64,000 bases of DNA from Tessaracoccus coleopterorum (GCF_011174705.1 NZ_JAANIJ010000001.1:2356001-2420000); one strand, 5' to 3'. Numbered from the stretch's first letter, positions 11,531-22,523 are shown. The notes: a model not told the origin generated them from the letters alone. Numbers and translations: made by a program.

Positions 11531-12861
11531 TCACCAGGCGCTGACGCCGCGCCCCATCCCGTAGTAGTTCCAGCCTGCGTTGTGCCACCGCTGGGGTTGA
11601 GGACGTTGCGGCCGTCGATCACGTTCGGGTTCGCAACCAACGGAAGGAGCGACCCCGGGTCCAGGTCAACATACTCGCGCCACGGCGTGAGGATCATCAC
11701 GCAGTCCGCCCCTGTGACCGCCTCCTCGACGTTGTCCGGCACGCACAGGTCGGGCCGGCGCTCGCGCAGCGCGGCCCGGCGGCCGGGTCGACGATGGCCA
11801 GTTCGGCGCCCGCGGCCCACAGCCTGCTCGCGATGTCCAGGGCGGGGAGTCGCGCATGTCGTCGGTGTCGGGTTTGAAGGTGATGCCGAGCACCGCGATC
11901 CGCCTGCCCTCGAGGCTGCCGCCGACGGCCTCCTCTGCCAGCGCGACGGCGTGGTCGCGACGCCGCAGGTTGATGGTGTCGACCTCGCGCAGGAACGTCA
12001 GGGCCTGGTCGACGCCGAGTTCCCCGCGCGGGCCATGAAGGCGCGGATGTCCTTCGGCAGGCAGCCGCCTCCGAAGCCGATGCCCGCCTGCAGGAACTTG
12101 GAGCCGATCCGGTCGTCGTGGCCGATCGCCTGGGCGAGGCGGGTGACGTCGCCGCCCGTCGCGTCGCACAGCTCGGCCATCGAGTTGATGAAGGAGATCT
12201 TGGTCGCCAGGAACGAGTTCGCCGCCACCTTCACGAGCTCGGCGGTGGGGTAGTTGGCCACCACGAGGGGCGTCCCATCGCTGAGCGTCTGCGCGTAGCA
12301 CTCGTTGAGCAGGTCGCGGGCGGTCACGCCGGTCGCGTGGTCGTCGGGCAGCCCGTAGACGAGGCGGTCGGGGTGCAACGTGTCCTTGACGGCGTGGCCC
12401 TCGCGGAGGAACTCGGGTTCCAGGCCAGCAGGAGCGGTCGGCCCGACTCGTGGAGGCGCAGGGCGATGGCGCCCGCCGTCCCGACCGGCACCGTCGATTT
12501 GCCGGCCACGAGCGCGGGGCCGTCGGCGGGGCGGCGTGGGTGAGGATCGTGTCGACGGCGGCGTTCACGTAGGACATGTCTGCCGCGAGCCGGCCAGCCT
12601 GCTGTGGGTGCCGACGGCGATGAAGTGGATCTGGGCGTCGGCGATCAGTGACGCGTCGGTGCTGAAGCGCAGCCGACCCGACTCGACACCCCTGGAGAGC
12701 ACCTCGGCAAAGCCCGGCTCGTGGAAGGGAGGCACGCCCGCGGCGAGCTTCGCCACCTTGGCCTCGTCGACGTCGATACCTACGACCTCATGGCCCAGGT
12801 CCGCCATGCATGCTGCGTGGACGGCACCGAGGTACCCGCATCCGATCACGGAGATTCGCAT
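11531..12861 (-). CDS. ugd: UDP-glucose 6-dehydrogenase (frameshifted)
   Basis: This enzyme oxidises UDP-glucose to UDP-glucuronate with NAD+ for surface polysaccharide precursors. The N-terminal Rossmann motif is MRISVIGCGYLGAVHAACMA. Also seen are STVPVGTA, LVYG, NEMAELCDATGGDV-like (here NSMAELCDATGGDVTRLAQA), GIGFGGGCLPKDIRAFM with the catalytic Cys, VLGITFKPDTDDMRDSP and a C-terminal WHNAGWNYYGMGRG. The length, ~443 residues, is normal. Frame changes occur near 12590, 12420, 12020, 11845, 11780 and 11590. ATG 12861 lies 7 bases after TACTCT (12869-12874 on the minus strand), so the mRNA is probably leaderless. Confidence 0.9.
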
Positions 12862-12868
12862 GGGGACC

Positions 12869-12874
12869 AGAGTA
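12869..12874 (-). promoter_or_regulatory. -10 box of ugd, leaderless
   Basis: On the minus strand TACTCT is followed by seven bases and then the ATG at 12861. There is no ribosome-binding site. Confidence 0.5.
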
Positions 12875-12989
12875 GCCAGCCCGTGGAGGCATGCGTGACG
12901 CCGACCCCCGAAGCCGATGGTGCCGGACCCTGACGGTGACAAGACCTGCGCGACAGGCCATGATGGGGCACACCGATTGGGAGGTCAAC

Positions 12990-14580
12990 GTGGATCAGAA
13001 CGCCACCGCCGCAGAAGCCATTGTGAACGGTCACACCGCGCTGGGAATCGAGTTCGGCTCGACCCGCATCAAGGCGGTTCTCATCGGGCCGGACAGGCAG
13101 CCCTCGCGACGGGTGGGTTCGACTGGAAGGCCAAGTTCGAAGACGGCGTGTGGACCTACGATCTGGACGCGGTCTGGGCCGGGCTTCAGGCGGCCTACGC
13201 CGACCTGGCGGCAGACGTCGAGCGGCACCACGGCCTGCGTCTGACCCGTGTCGGGTCGCTCGGCATCTCGGCGATGATGCACGGCTACCTCGCGTTCAAT
13301 GCCGCGGGAGAGCTGCTCGTGCCCTTCCGTACCTGGCAGAACACGATGACCGCCGAGGCGGCAACGGAGCTGACCGGGCTCTTCCAGCACAACATCCCGC
13401 AGCGGTGGAGCATCGCGCACCTGTACCAGGCGATCCTCCGCGGTGAGGACCACGTCGGCGACATCGACTACCTCGCGACGCTTGCCGCCTACGTGCACCA
13501 CGTGCTGACCGGCGAGCGCAACCTCGGCGTCGGTGATGCGAGCGGCATGTTCCCGATCGACGTGGCGACCGGCAGCTACGATGCCGCGATGGTTGCGCAG
13601 TTCGACGAGCTGGTCGCCGACCGCGGGTACGGCTGGAAGCTCGCCGACATCCTGCCCACAGTCCTTCCCGCCGGCGCCCGGGCGGGCATGCTGTCTGCCG
13701 AGGGTGCCCTGCTGCTCGACCCGACCGGTGAACTTCAGGCGGGAGTCCCCGTCGCCCCGGCCGAGGGTGACGCAGGCACCGGCATGGTGGCCACCAACTC
13801 GGTGGCGCGCCGCACGGCCAACGTCTCTGCGGGCACCTCGATCTTCGCCATGGTGGTCCTCGAGGGCCCGCTCGCGAAGCTCCACGAGGAGATCGACCTC
13901 GTCACCACGCCGGCGGGCGACCTGGTCGCGATGGCCCACTGCAACAACGGCACCATCGACCTCTCCGCATGGGTGGGCCTGTTCGGCGAGGTCGGCCGTG
14001 CGCTCGGCGCCGAGTTCGACACGAACCAGCTCTTCGAGACGCTCTACCGCTCCGCGCTCGAGGCCGACTCCGACGGCGGCGGCATGCTCGCCTACAACTA
14101 CCTCGCGGGCGAGCACGTCACCGGGCTCGAAGCCGGCCGTCCGATGTTCGTGCGCACGCCGTCGAGCACGTTCAGCTTGGCCAACTTCATGCGCACGCAC
14201 CTGTTCGCGTCGCTCGGCGCGCTGCGCGTCGGCATGGACGTGCTGCTGCGCGACGAGGGCGTCGGGCTCGACTCGATGTTCGCCCACGGCGGTCTGTTCA
14301 AGACCAAGGGTGTCGCCCAGGGCTTCCTCGCCGCCGCGATGGACACGCCCGTCTCCGTCGGCGAGGTCGCCGGTGAGGGTGGGGCGTGGGGTATGGCCCT
14401 GCTCGCGTCGTACCTGGGGAGCCGACCCCGCTCGCCGAGTGGCTGCAGACCGAGGTGTTCTCCGACGCCGAGATCGACACGGTCGAGCCGTCTCCGGCCG
14501 ACGTGGCGGGCTTCAACCAGTTCATGGAGCGCTACCGCGCCGGCCTGGTCGTGGAGAGGGCCGCCGTCGAGGCCATCTGA
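12990..14580 (+). CDS. FGGY-family carbohydrate kinase
   Basis: A sugar kinase of the FGGY superfamily (xylulo-/ribulokinase-like), phosphorylating a pentulose or related sugar with ATP. The N-terminal phosphate motif is [15 protein letters not shown]. Also seen are [46 protein letters not shown], the second nucleotide motif [26 protein letters not shown] and a C-terminal [23 protein letters not shown] 12990 is chosen because GGGAGG precedes it by about 5 bases; an upstream ATG has no such site. Length ~529. Frame changes near 13100 and 14420, the second at a G run one base short. Exact substrate not resolvable from sequence alone. Confidence 0.8.
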
Positions 14581-14601
14581 CGTCGGGGATCCCGGGGAGG
14601 G

Positions 14602-14663
14602 CCGGAAAAATCGGCCAGTGGCCGATTCCGGTCGGTCCTGCTGAAAAGAGTGACCACTGACCC
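14602..14663 (-). repeat. diverged third copy of the 55-kb intergenic repeat
   Basis: Read on the minus strand, the 37-base core (14638 to 14602) matches the core of the 55-kb tandem units at about 32 of 37 positions. It contains the palindrome ATCGGC-N5-GCCGAT followed by TTTTTCCGG. Similarity continues more weakly to about 14663. It lies just after the FGGY kinase stop. Confidence 0.6.
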
Positions 14664-14724
14664 GCGGTCGGTGGCGCCGGCGGCACGTGCCCGCGCCCGT
14701 TGAGGGGCGGGCGCACCAACGAGC

Positions 14725-14812
14725 TAGACTGTCCTTCGTCAAAGGGTAAGCGCGCGACGGGAGGCTGGGACGTCGCGCAGGTCGCGGGAGCGACCCAACG
14801 TTCGAGGTACCC
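14725..14812 (+). ncRNA. candidate structured 5' leader of the MFS gene
   Basis: A -10-like TAGACT (14725-14730) would start a ~76-base leader. Two perfect hairpins stand back to back. GCGCGACG (14752-14759) pairs with CGTCGCGC (14771-14778) around an 11-base loop. GGTCGC (14780-14785) pairs with GCGACC (14790-14795) around a GGGA tetraloop of GNRA type. The ribosome-binding GAGG (14804-14807) and ATG 14813 follow. It matches no riboswitch consensus I know. A cis-regulatory RNA is plausible. Confidence 0.4.
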
Positions 14813-16102
14813 ATGACCATCCACATCGACGCGCCGCCCGCGCGCCCCGACTCCGGCTTCGCCGGCCTGCTCGCCCGGGTCGGCTGGCCCTACATCATCG
14901 CATCGGCCTTGGCCCGGCTGCCCCAGTCGATGCTCACCATCGGGGCGCTCACCTATGTGGCCGCCGGATCGGGCGACTTCACCACCCCGGCGTCGTCGCC
15001 GCCATCGCGGGTGTCGGCGTCGGGCTGGGCGCGCCCCTGATCGGGCCGCCTCCGACCGCTGGGGGCAACGCCCCGTGCTGCTCGTCTCCACGGTCGCCTA
15101 CATCACTGCGCTGGTCGGGCTCCTCTGGGCCGGTGCGCCGCGCGGCGGCACCGTCGACCTGGACGCTGCCCTGATCGGGTGGGCGCTGGTGGCAGGCATG
15201 GTCGTGCCGCAGGTCGGCCCCATGACGCGGGTCCGCTGGATCCGCAGGCTGACCGGCCCCGGTGACCGTGTCGCCGTCGACCTTGCCCTCGGCTACGAGA
15301 GCACCATCGACGAGATGGCCTACGTGGTCGGCCCGGCGCTCGTCGGGATCATCGCCGCCGCTGCAGGGGCGCCCCTGCCGCTGGTGATCGCGGCGGTCCT
15401 CGCGCTGTTGGCGGTGCCCGCCTTCGCGTTCGACCGCAGCGCGAAGGCCGCCAGCCCGGTCGGTGGCCACGCGCACGCCGACGTCGCAGCGCCCCACCGC
15501 ATGCCGCTGGGCTTCCTCGCCATCGGCGTGGCGGGGATGCTCGCCATCGGCGCGATCTTCGGCTCGCTGGCCACCGGCATGACGGTGTTCGCCGCGGCCA
15601 CCGGGCACCCCGGCAGCGGTGGCCTCATCTATGCGGCCATCGGCATCACATCGGGCCTCGGCGCCCTCAGCGTCTCCCGCTGGCCCGCCCGCTGGAGCGA
15701 GCAGCGCCGCTGGCTCGCCTGCGCCGTCCTCACCCTCCCCGCGACCGTGCTCCTGCTGCTCCCGGCGGAGCCGTGGCAGATGGTGCTCGGCATGCTGCTG
15801 ATCGGTGCCCCGTCGGTCCGATCATGGTCACGGTCTTCGCGGCCGCCGGCCGCCGCACCCCCGTCGCGCGGCTCGGGCTTGCCATGACCCTGCTCTCCGC
15901 CTCCGTGACGCTCGGCACCTCCATCGGCAACCTCCTCGCCGGCACCTCTGCCGACGCGTCGGGCCATCACGGGGCCATTCTCGTCACCATCGGCGCCGCG
16001 GTCGCGCTCCTGGTCTCCGGGTCGTCTTCGCCGCCCATGCCCGTCGCGCCACCCGGCGGCGGTTCCCGGCCGCCGCGATTGAGCCGATCGTGCCGCGGGT
16101 GA
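14813..16102 (+). CDS. MFS transporter (frameshifted)
   Basis: A ~430-residue membrane protein with about 12 hydrophobic helices and a major-facilitator look. The loop after helix 2 reads GAASDRWGQRPVLLVSTVAY, the family's GxxxDRxGxR signature. Helices include IIGWALVAGMVVPQVGP-like, LVGIIAAAAGAPLPLVIAAV and SLATGMTVFAAATGHP. The substrate is unknown; drug or metabolite export is the usual guess. Frame changes near 14990 (a C run one base short), 15045, 15812 and near the 3' end, so the exact stop is uncertain (16102 or slightly upstream). ATG 14813 has GAGG five bases upstream. A structured leader precedes it. Confidence 0.75.
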
Positions 16103-16115
16103 GACAATGGCCCAC

Positions 16116-17749
16116 ATGCAATCGCTCCCCGCGCTCCTCGACGCACGCCTCCGGGCCGTCACCGGCGTCGACCCTGAGATGCGCCCCGCCACGAAGCCCC
16201 AGTTCGGTCACTTCCAGTCAAACGTCGCCCTGCGCCTTGCCAAGCAGGAGGGGCGACCGCCTCGTGACGTCGCCGCCGACATCATCGGCCGACTCGACAT
16301 CGCCGACCTGTGCGAGACCCCGGAGATCGCGGGCCCCGGCTTCATCAACTTCCGGCTCCGCACCGAGATCCTCGCCGGCGCGGTCACCTCGCTGCTCGAG
16401 GATCCGGACGGCGGCATCAACGTCACCGGCTACCCGCAGCGCGTCGTCATCGACTACTCGGCGCCCAACGTGGCCAAGCAGATGCACGTCGGTCACCTGC
16501 GCACCACCATCATCGGCGACTGCTTCAACCGCACCCTCACGGCGGTCGGCAACACGGTCATCCCGCAGAACCATATCGGCGACTGGGGAACCCAGTTCGG
16601 CATGTTGATCGAGGAGGTGCTCGACGAGGGTCTCGACGTGACGCAACTGTCGCTCGGCGACGCCGACGCCCTCTACAAGCGCGCCGCGGCCCGATTCCGC
16701 GACGACGAGGAGTTCGCCACCCGCGCCCGCGCACGGGTCGCCACGTTCCAGGGCGGTGACGTGACGTCGCTGCAGATCTGGCAGCAGCTCGTCGACATCT
16801 CGAAGCCCGCGTTCAACCACGCCTATGACCGGCTCAACGTGCTGCTCACCGATGACGACCTCGCGGGGAGAGCACCTACAACGACGACCTGCCGGTGCTC
16901 GTGAAGGAACTCGAGGAGTCGGGCGTCGCGGTCGTCGATCAGGGTGCCCTGTGCATCTTCGTGGAGGGCTACGACGCGCCCCTGATCGTGCGCAAGTCGG
17001 ACGGCGGCTTCGGCTACGCGACCACCGACCTGGCCGCGATCCGCCGCCGGGTCCGCGACCTCAAGGCCGACCGGATCATCTACGTCACCGACGCCCGCCA
17101 GGCGGGCCACTTCTCGCAGGTGTTCGCCGCCGCGCGGCTCGCCGGGTTCCTGCCCCAGAACGTGGTCGCCCAGCATGTCGGCTACGGCATGGTGCTCGGC
17201 CCCGACGGCCGGCCCTTCAAGACGCGTGACGGTAAGGCCGCGACCCTCGACTCGCTGCTCGACGCGGCCGAGGAGGAGGCCGCGCCGAACATCGCGCTGG
17301 CCGCCATCAAGTACGCCGACCTCAGCAACGGGCTCCAGAAGGACTACACCTTCGACGTCGAACGCATGGTGCAGACCACCGGCAACACCGGCCCGTACCT
17401 GCAGTACGCGCACGCCCGCGTCAACCAGATCCTGCGCAAGGCCGAGGCCGAGGGCATCCACTACGGCGCCGTCACGGTCCTTGACGAGCCCGTCGAGCAG
17501 CAGCTCGCGCTGACGCTCAGCGGCTTCGGCGACGTGGTCGACGACGTCGCCCAGCACCTGCAGCCTCACAAGCTCTGCACCTACCTCTATGAGCTGGCGG
17601 GAACGCTGGCGTCGTTCTACGAGGTGTGCCCGGTGCTCAAGTCGGACGGCGACGTGCGGGCCTCGCGGCTTGCGCTGTGCGCGGCCACGAAGGGCGTGCT
17701 CGCCCGTGGCCTCAACCTGCTGGGGATCGACGCGCCCGAACGCATGTGA
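16116..17749 (+). CDS. argS: arginyl-tRNA synthetase
   Basis: A class I aminoacyl-tRNA synthetase charging tRNA-Arg. The N-terminal tRNA-binding domain shows [14 protein letters not shown] and GPGFINFRL. The active site has [17 protein letters not shown], with HVGH as the HIGH motif, then [13 protein letters not shown] and [20 protein letters not shown], which replaces KMSKS. The C-terminal anticodon-binding domain shows [25 protein letters not shown] and the terminal APERM. Length ~545, normal. One frame change at 16866, where four G's stand for five. ATG 16116 is preferred over the in-frame ATG 16107 because GACAAT (16103-16108) then sits 7 bases upstream as a leaderless -10. Confidence 0.93.
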
Positions 17750-17755
17750 CCCGGC

Positions 17756-17783
17756 GCCTCCCGCGCCCGTGGGTGCGGGAGGC
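17756..17783 (+). terminator. hairpin terminator after argS
   Basis: GCCTCCCGC (17756-17764) pairs perfectly with GCGGGAGGC (17775-17783) across a 10-base loop, 7 bases after the argS stop. No strong T-tract follows. Confidence 0.55.
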
Positions 17784-17847
17784 CTTGGCCGGGTCTCTCC
17801 GGATGCCCGCTCGCCGGGGTTGACCCCTGGAAAGGCGCCCCTGCCGC

Positions 17848-17853
17848 TACGAT
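17848..17853 (+). promoter_or_regulatory. -10 box of ppgK, leaderless
   Basis: TACGAT is followed by seven bases and then ATG 17861. A TTGACC at 17820-17825 is 22 bases upstream, longer than ideal for a -35 box. Confidence 0.5.
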
Positions 17854-17860
17854 TCCGTGC

Positions 17861-18649
17861 ATGAGCATTATCTTGGGAATCGATGTCGGTGGTTCGGGTG
17901 TCAAGGGCGCACCGGTCGATCTGGAGACCGGCGAACTGGTCGCCGACCGACTGAGGATCCCCACCCCGAAGAAGTCGACGCCGGCCAACGTCGCCGACGT
18001 CATCGGGAAGATCATCGAGCACTTCACGCCGGTTATCGGTGATTCGCCGGTCGGGCTCACCATTCCGGCCCCTGTGGTGCACGGCAGCGTCCCCTTCATC
18101 GCGAACCTCGACCAGGAATGGGCCGGTCTGCAGGCCGACAGGTTCTTCGAGGAGCGTCTCGGGCGTCGGATCTCGCTGGTCAACGACGCGGATGCGGCCG
18201 GCTTGGCCGAGGTGCACTTCGGCGCGGCGAAGGGCAACGACGGGCTCGTCATCCTGACCACGCTGGGCACCGGCATCGGCGCGGCGATCATCTACCGCGG
18301 CGTCCTGGTCCCCAATGCCGAGCTCGGTCACCTCGAGCTCGACGGGCACGACGCGGAGTCGCGGGCCGCCTCGTCCATCAAGGAAAAGGAGGGCCTCTCC
18401 TACGAGGAGTGGACCGCCAAGCGCCTGAACCCGTACTACCAGCACGTCGAGATGCTGTTTTCGCCCGATCTGTTCGTCGTCGGCGGCGGCGTCTCGAAGG
18501 ACTGGGACAAGTTCGGCGACCTCTTCGAGCTGAAGACCCCGATCGTCCCGGCCACGATGCGCAACCGGGCGGGCATCGTCGGTGCCGCGCTGTTCACCAA
18601 GGACGCCATCGAGCACCCGGACCATCACAGCGAGCAGGTCGGGGCCTGA
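17861..18649 (+). CDS. ppgK: polyphosphate glucokinase
   Basis: A ROK-fold kinase that phosphorylates glucose using polyphosphate (and ATP). It is characteristic of actinobacteria. The frame is intact at 262 residues, the normal length. Motifs are [20 protein letters not shown] (phosphate site), [28 protein letters not shown] (catalytic Asp), [13 protein letters not shown] and [15 protein letters not shown]. The last ends in the conserved Glu-His region with the family's acidic insertion. A terminator hairpin follows at 18680. Together with PPK2 at 36.5-37.4 kb it points to polyphosphate-based energy metabolism. Confidence 0.95.
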   Translation: MSIILGIDVGGSGVKGAPVDLETGELVADRLRIPTPKKSTPANVADVIGKIIEHFTPVIGDSPVGLTIPAPVVHGSVPFIANLDQEWAGLQADRFFEERLGRRISLVNDADAAGLAEVHFGAAKGNDGLVILTTLGTGIGAAIIYRGVLVPNAELGHLELDGHDAESRAASSIKEKEGLSYEEWTAKRLNPYYQHVEMLFSPDLFVVGGGVSKDWDKFGDLFELKTPIVPATMRNRAGIVGAALFTKDAIEHPDHHSEQVGA

Positions 18650-18679
18650 CACCCCAGGACCGCCCGCGGATGCCGCATC

Positions 18680-18712
18680 GGAACCGGCCACCCTCCAGGG
18701 GTGGCCGGTTCC
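18680..18712. terminator. strong hairpin between ppgK and PH-domain gene
   Basis: Perfect arms of 13 bases (18680-18692 and 18700-18712), beginning GGAACCGGCC and ending GGCCGGTTCC, surround a 7-base loop. It lies between convergent genes, so it may serve both directions. Confidence 0.7.
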
Positions 18713-18732
18713 GTATCAGGGGTCACGGGCCC

Positions 18733-20087
18733 TCAGTCGGCGATCAGCCGGGCCCTCCTCGCACGCTCGAGCTGCTCAAAGAAGAGGCCCCGGGCGACCG
18801 CCACGTCGAGGTTGCCCAGTTTGAGCGACACGGGGCCGTCCGTGGTGTGGATGGCGATCTCGGCCAGCCGGAGTCGTCGCTGCAGCGGGCCCTGCTCGAT
18901 GCTCGCGGACTGCATCCGTCGGTGCGGGACGATGGCGCGGCGCTGGGTGATGAGGCCGTGCTGCGCGAGCACCACGTCCTCGCCGATGCCCCACGTGTGG
19001 CTGTGGAACGACACGGGGGTCAGCCACCTGGCGCGCTCCGGCTGAGGGTGGGCCTCGATCTTCGAGAGGTCGAGGTCGGGCCAGAAAGCGTGTAACACCG
19101 TCATCACGTCCTCCCAGGTGCCGAACGGCAGGACGACCGCGTTACCCGCGCCGTCCTCGTCGGTGCCCGGAACGCCGTAGCCGAGGACGGTGACGGACAC
19201 CTGGTAGAGCCCGGTGAGCCGCTGCAGGATGTCCTGCTCGATCGACACGGCCTGGATCCGGTGCGGTTTGAGGCCCTGCGTGACGGTGCTCAGCAGGCCT
19301 CGCCGGATGCGCAGCGCGTCGCCCCGACGCGTCATCGTGAAGCCCCAGTTCCTGCCCGTCTGGCTCCAGAGCCAGCCGATGATCGCGGCGGCCGAGGCGA
19401 AGAGGGTGACGGGGGTATCCGTCACCAGAGTCACGACGAGAAACACGGCGGCGAAGGTCAGGGACAGTGATGCGCCCATCGAGATGAGCGCGCCGAGCAG
19501 CAGGTTGCGCACCGGCACCCGGACGATGAGCTCCCCGTCGTCCTGCTCCTGCGGGGGTGGTTCCAGGACGACATCGACGTGGGCCGCCCGCATGTTGGCG
19601 AGCAGGTGCTCACGCAGCGAGTCGGCGCGTGCCTTCGTCAGGTAGGCGAGGTCGACCCCGCCGGCGCCCCGACGTCGATGTGGACCTTCGCGAGCCCGAG
19701 CAGCCGCGCCACGAACGGCTGGCTGACGTCGATCGACTGCACCTTCGTGTAGTCGACGCGCGACGACGTGCGGGAGATGAAGTTCCTCTCCACCCGGAAC
19801 TCCGCGTCGTCAGCCACGAAGGTGGTGGTGCGCCAGGTGATGACGCCGCTCACTCCGCCGAGCAGGGCGACCACGCCGGCGGCGATGCCCGCGAACAGCG
19901 CCGTCCCGCCGAATGCCTCACCAGACTCGAGGAACTCGCGCACGATGATGACGGCGACCGCAGCCAGGGCGATGCCGGAGCGGGCGAGCCCGGTCAGCGG
20001 ACTGGGCCGTTCGACCAGCGTCTCCCGGTGCGACGGCGCAGGTGCGGCCGCCGACGGCTCGGGAGCCGGGCCGAGAGTGGGGTCCAT
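18733..20087 (-). CDS. PH domain-containing membrane protein, YdbT-like
   Basis: About 450 residues with repeated bacterial PH (YdbS/YdbT) units and transmembrane pairs. Helices include SGIALAAVAVIIVREFL, LFAGIAAGVVALLGGVSGVI and LLGALISMGASLSLTFAAVF. PH units show RVDYTKVQSIDVSQPFVARL, LKPHRIQAVSIEQDILQRL and VPHRRMQSASIEQGPLQRRL, the conserved family R-Q-S/E-pattern. One frame change near 19660 joins both parts. ATG 20087 shares one base with the stop of the upstream YdbS-like gene, so the two are translationally coupled. The family may handle envelope stress or act with other membrane proteins; no enzymatic role is known. Confidence 0.8.
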
Positions 20088-20580
20088 CAGATGCCGGCCT
20101 GCTGCAGTTCGCCCCGGGCGATCAGGCGGTCGCGCAGCGCGGCGGCGTCCACGCACGAGAGGCCGGGGATCGACACTGTGCCCTCGGTCGACGAGGTGAT
20201 CATCTGCACTGTCGACAGGCCGAACCGTTGTTCGATGGGCCCGGACGCCACCTCGACGAGCTGCATGCGGCCGTACGGCACGCACTGAAGTCTCCGGTGC
20301 CAGAGGCCGTGCGTCACGTAGACGTCCTCGTCGCGTTCGGCGAAGCCCCACCGCCGGAAGACGCGTGGCGCGCGCCACAGCCGCCAGCCGATCCAGACGA
20401 GGCCGGTCGCGAGCACAGCCCACTTCACCCACCCCGGGGCGAGGAAGTAGGAGGCCACCCACACAAGCGCCAGGAAGATTCCCCAGGTGAGGGGATCATC
20501 AGCAACTTCAACTTCAGGTAGTTCGGGTGCAGCCCCTGCCAGGGGGTGCCAGGCGGTGCAAAGAGGTCGTCCAGGGTCAC
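20087..20580 (-). CDS. PH domain-containing membrane protein, YdbS-like
   Basis: About 165 residues: a short N-terminus (VTLDDLFAPPGTPWQGLHP), two transmembrane helices (about IPLTWGIFLALVWVASYFL and VKWAVLATGLVWIGWRL) and one bacterial PH domain (YGRMQLVEVASGPIEQRFGL, TVQMITSSTEGTVSIPGL). GTG 20580 is inferred because it overlaps the preceding stop as GTGA. A frame change near 20490 joins the helices to the N-terminus. YdbS/YdbT pairs in this order are common in Gram-positives. Confidence 0.75.
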
Positions 20581-21201
20581 TTCACAAACTTCTCGTATTT
20601 GTTGCGCTTCGTAGTGTCCGGTCCGAGGACCTTCACTTCTCCCATCACCACCGTACCCACGAGATTGATGCGGATGCCGTCTGGACGGGGAATCGTGCCC
20701 TCGACCTTTGCATCGCTCATCACGGAGGACAGCCGGGAGACGTTGACGTCGACTCCCTCGGGTACCCGGATCCGGACATCGCACATCAGCCCGCCGACGT
20801 TCAGCGTGATCTCGCGGCTGGCGAAGGTGGAGTCGACCAGGTCGAGGCGCACGTCCCCGAGCCATGAGTTGATGGTCACCTCTGAGGCGACGACGTCGAT
20901 CTTGCCTGGGCGCAGCGACGAGAGGATGGCGTTGCCGCCGGTGAACTCGCCGGGCTTCGCGACAAGGAGCGGGCGCGCCGCTGCGGGCGCCACGGGGAGG
21001 GGCGGGGCGCCTGGTGGGTGCGACCAGGTCGACGGTGAGGACGTCCAGATCGCCGAAGGTCTTCGCGTCGTAGGCGTGCGCGATCCGCTCGGCGTGCTCG
21101 TCGAACGTCAGCCGACCCTCCGCGTAGGCGTTGTTCAGGACCTGGGCGACCAGTTCGCGGTCCTGGTCGGCGCAGCGGAGTTCATCGATCCGGGGAGACA
21201 T
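20577..21201 (-). CDS. DUF1707 protein with LiaF-like C-terminal domain
   Basis: The N-terminal DUF1707 domain is typical: RIDELRCADQDRELVAQVLN, YAEGRLTFDEHAERIAHAYD and AKTFGDLDVLTVDL. The C-terminal half is a beta-helical domain of the cell wall-active antibiotic response type (NAILSSLRPGKIDVVASEV, TINSWLGDVRLDL, VMSDAKVEG, TVVMGEVKVLG). In Firmicutes such domains belong to LiaF-like envelope-stress regulators. A frame change near 21000 joins the domains. ATG 21201 lies 6 bases after TAGACT (21208-21213 minus), so the mRNA is leaderless. It heads a three-gene set with both PH-domain genes. Confidence 0.8.
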
Positions 21202-21361
21202 GCGCCAAGTCTAGGCCCGGGGGTGCCCGCGTGACCCTGCCGCACGGGGCGGATGCGGGGCGGTTCCGGGGCGGCTCAGGGAAGACCCTGGAGTGGTTCG
21301 CCGGATGGGCCCGCGGGTGCGGCTGCGGAGCAATAGGGTGGGGCAGAACGAGGAGGTCCAC

Positions 21362-22482
21362 ATGGGCAAGCGAGTGGGGATACTGACGGCCGGCGGCGAC
21401 TCACCGGGCCTCAACGCGGCGATCCGCGGTTTCGGCAAGGCCGCCATCGGCCACCACGGCATGGAACTGATCGGCTTCCGCGACGGCCTGCGTGGCCTGG
21501 TGGAGGACCGCTGGCAGACGCTCGACGGCGCGGCACTCGCGGGCATCCTGACCGTCGGAGGCACCATCCTCGGCACCTCGCGCGACAAGCCGCACAAGAT
21601 GCTCATCGACGGCGAGGTGTGCGACATGGTGCCCACCATCATCGAGAACTACGAGCGCAACAAGCTCGACGCCATCGTGTGCATCGGCGGCGGTGGGACG
21701 GCGAAGAACGCCAACCGCCTGGCCCAGGCCGGGCTGAACATCATCCATCTGCCCAAGACGATCGACAACGACATCGCCCACACCGACACCAGCTTCGGGT
21801 TCTCCACGGCGCTCGGCATCGCGACGGAGGCGATCGACAGGCTGCACTCGACCGCCCACTCGCACCACCGGGTCATCGTCGTCGAGATCATGGGTCACAA
21901 GGCCGGCTGGCTCGCGCTCGGCGCGGGCATCGCGGGAGGCGCCGACATCGTCCTGATCCCCGAGATCCCGTACTCGATCGACTCGATCGCCGAGTCTGTG
22001 GCGGGCAGGGCACGCTCGGGGCGCAACTTCTCCGTCATCGCGCTGGCCGAGGGCGCACGGAACCAGGAGGACTCCGCCGACCTCGCGGCGGCCGTCGCAC
22101 TGGTGAAGGGGGCCGCGACGCCTGAGGCCAAGGCCGCGGCGAACAAGCACAAGGCAACGGTCGAGGCCGCCCACCGCGACAACGCGTTCAAGGTCGCCTC
22201 GGCGCTGGAGGTGGCGACGGGCTCGAATCCCGCGTCACGGTGCTCGGCTACGTGCAGCGCGGCGGCACCCCCGACGCCAACGACCGCGTGCTCGGCACCC
22301 TGCTCGGCTCGGCGGGCGCCGACCTCGTCCAGGCGGGAACCTTCTCGGTGACGGTTGCCTCGCAGGCCGGGCAGGCGGTCCCCGTGCCGCTCAGCGACGT
22401 GGCGGGCAACCTGAAGACCGTGCCGCTCGACGACCCGTGGATCCGGGCCGCCCGTGGCGTGGGCACGGGGCTCGGCGACTGA
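21362..22482 (+). CDS. pfkA: 6-phosphofructokinase family (ATP- or PPi-dependent)
   Basis: Phosphorylates fructose-6-P to the 1,6-bisphosphate. Motifs are [31 protein letters not shown], the phosphoryl-donor loop [16 protein letters not shown], catalytic [55 protein letters not shown] and DLVQAGTF. The Lys before TIDNDI is typical of PPi-dependent enzymes, and the loop Gly-Gly-Gly-Gly-Thr replaces the usual GGDG or GGEG. Donor specificity is therefore uncertain. About 373 residues after a frame change near 22222. ATG 21362 is preceded by GAGGAGG. Confidence 0.88.
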
Positions 22483-22523
22483 CTCCGCCACCGCGGCAGG
22501 TCCCTTTCGGCTAGCGTGGCGCC

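Noticed and set aside
13031..14287. 418-codon minus-strand open frame opposite the FGGY kinase
   Set aside because: Antisense shadow rich in His/Arg/Gly/Glu; the plus strand codes for a clear sugar kinase.
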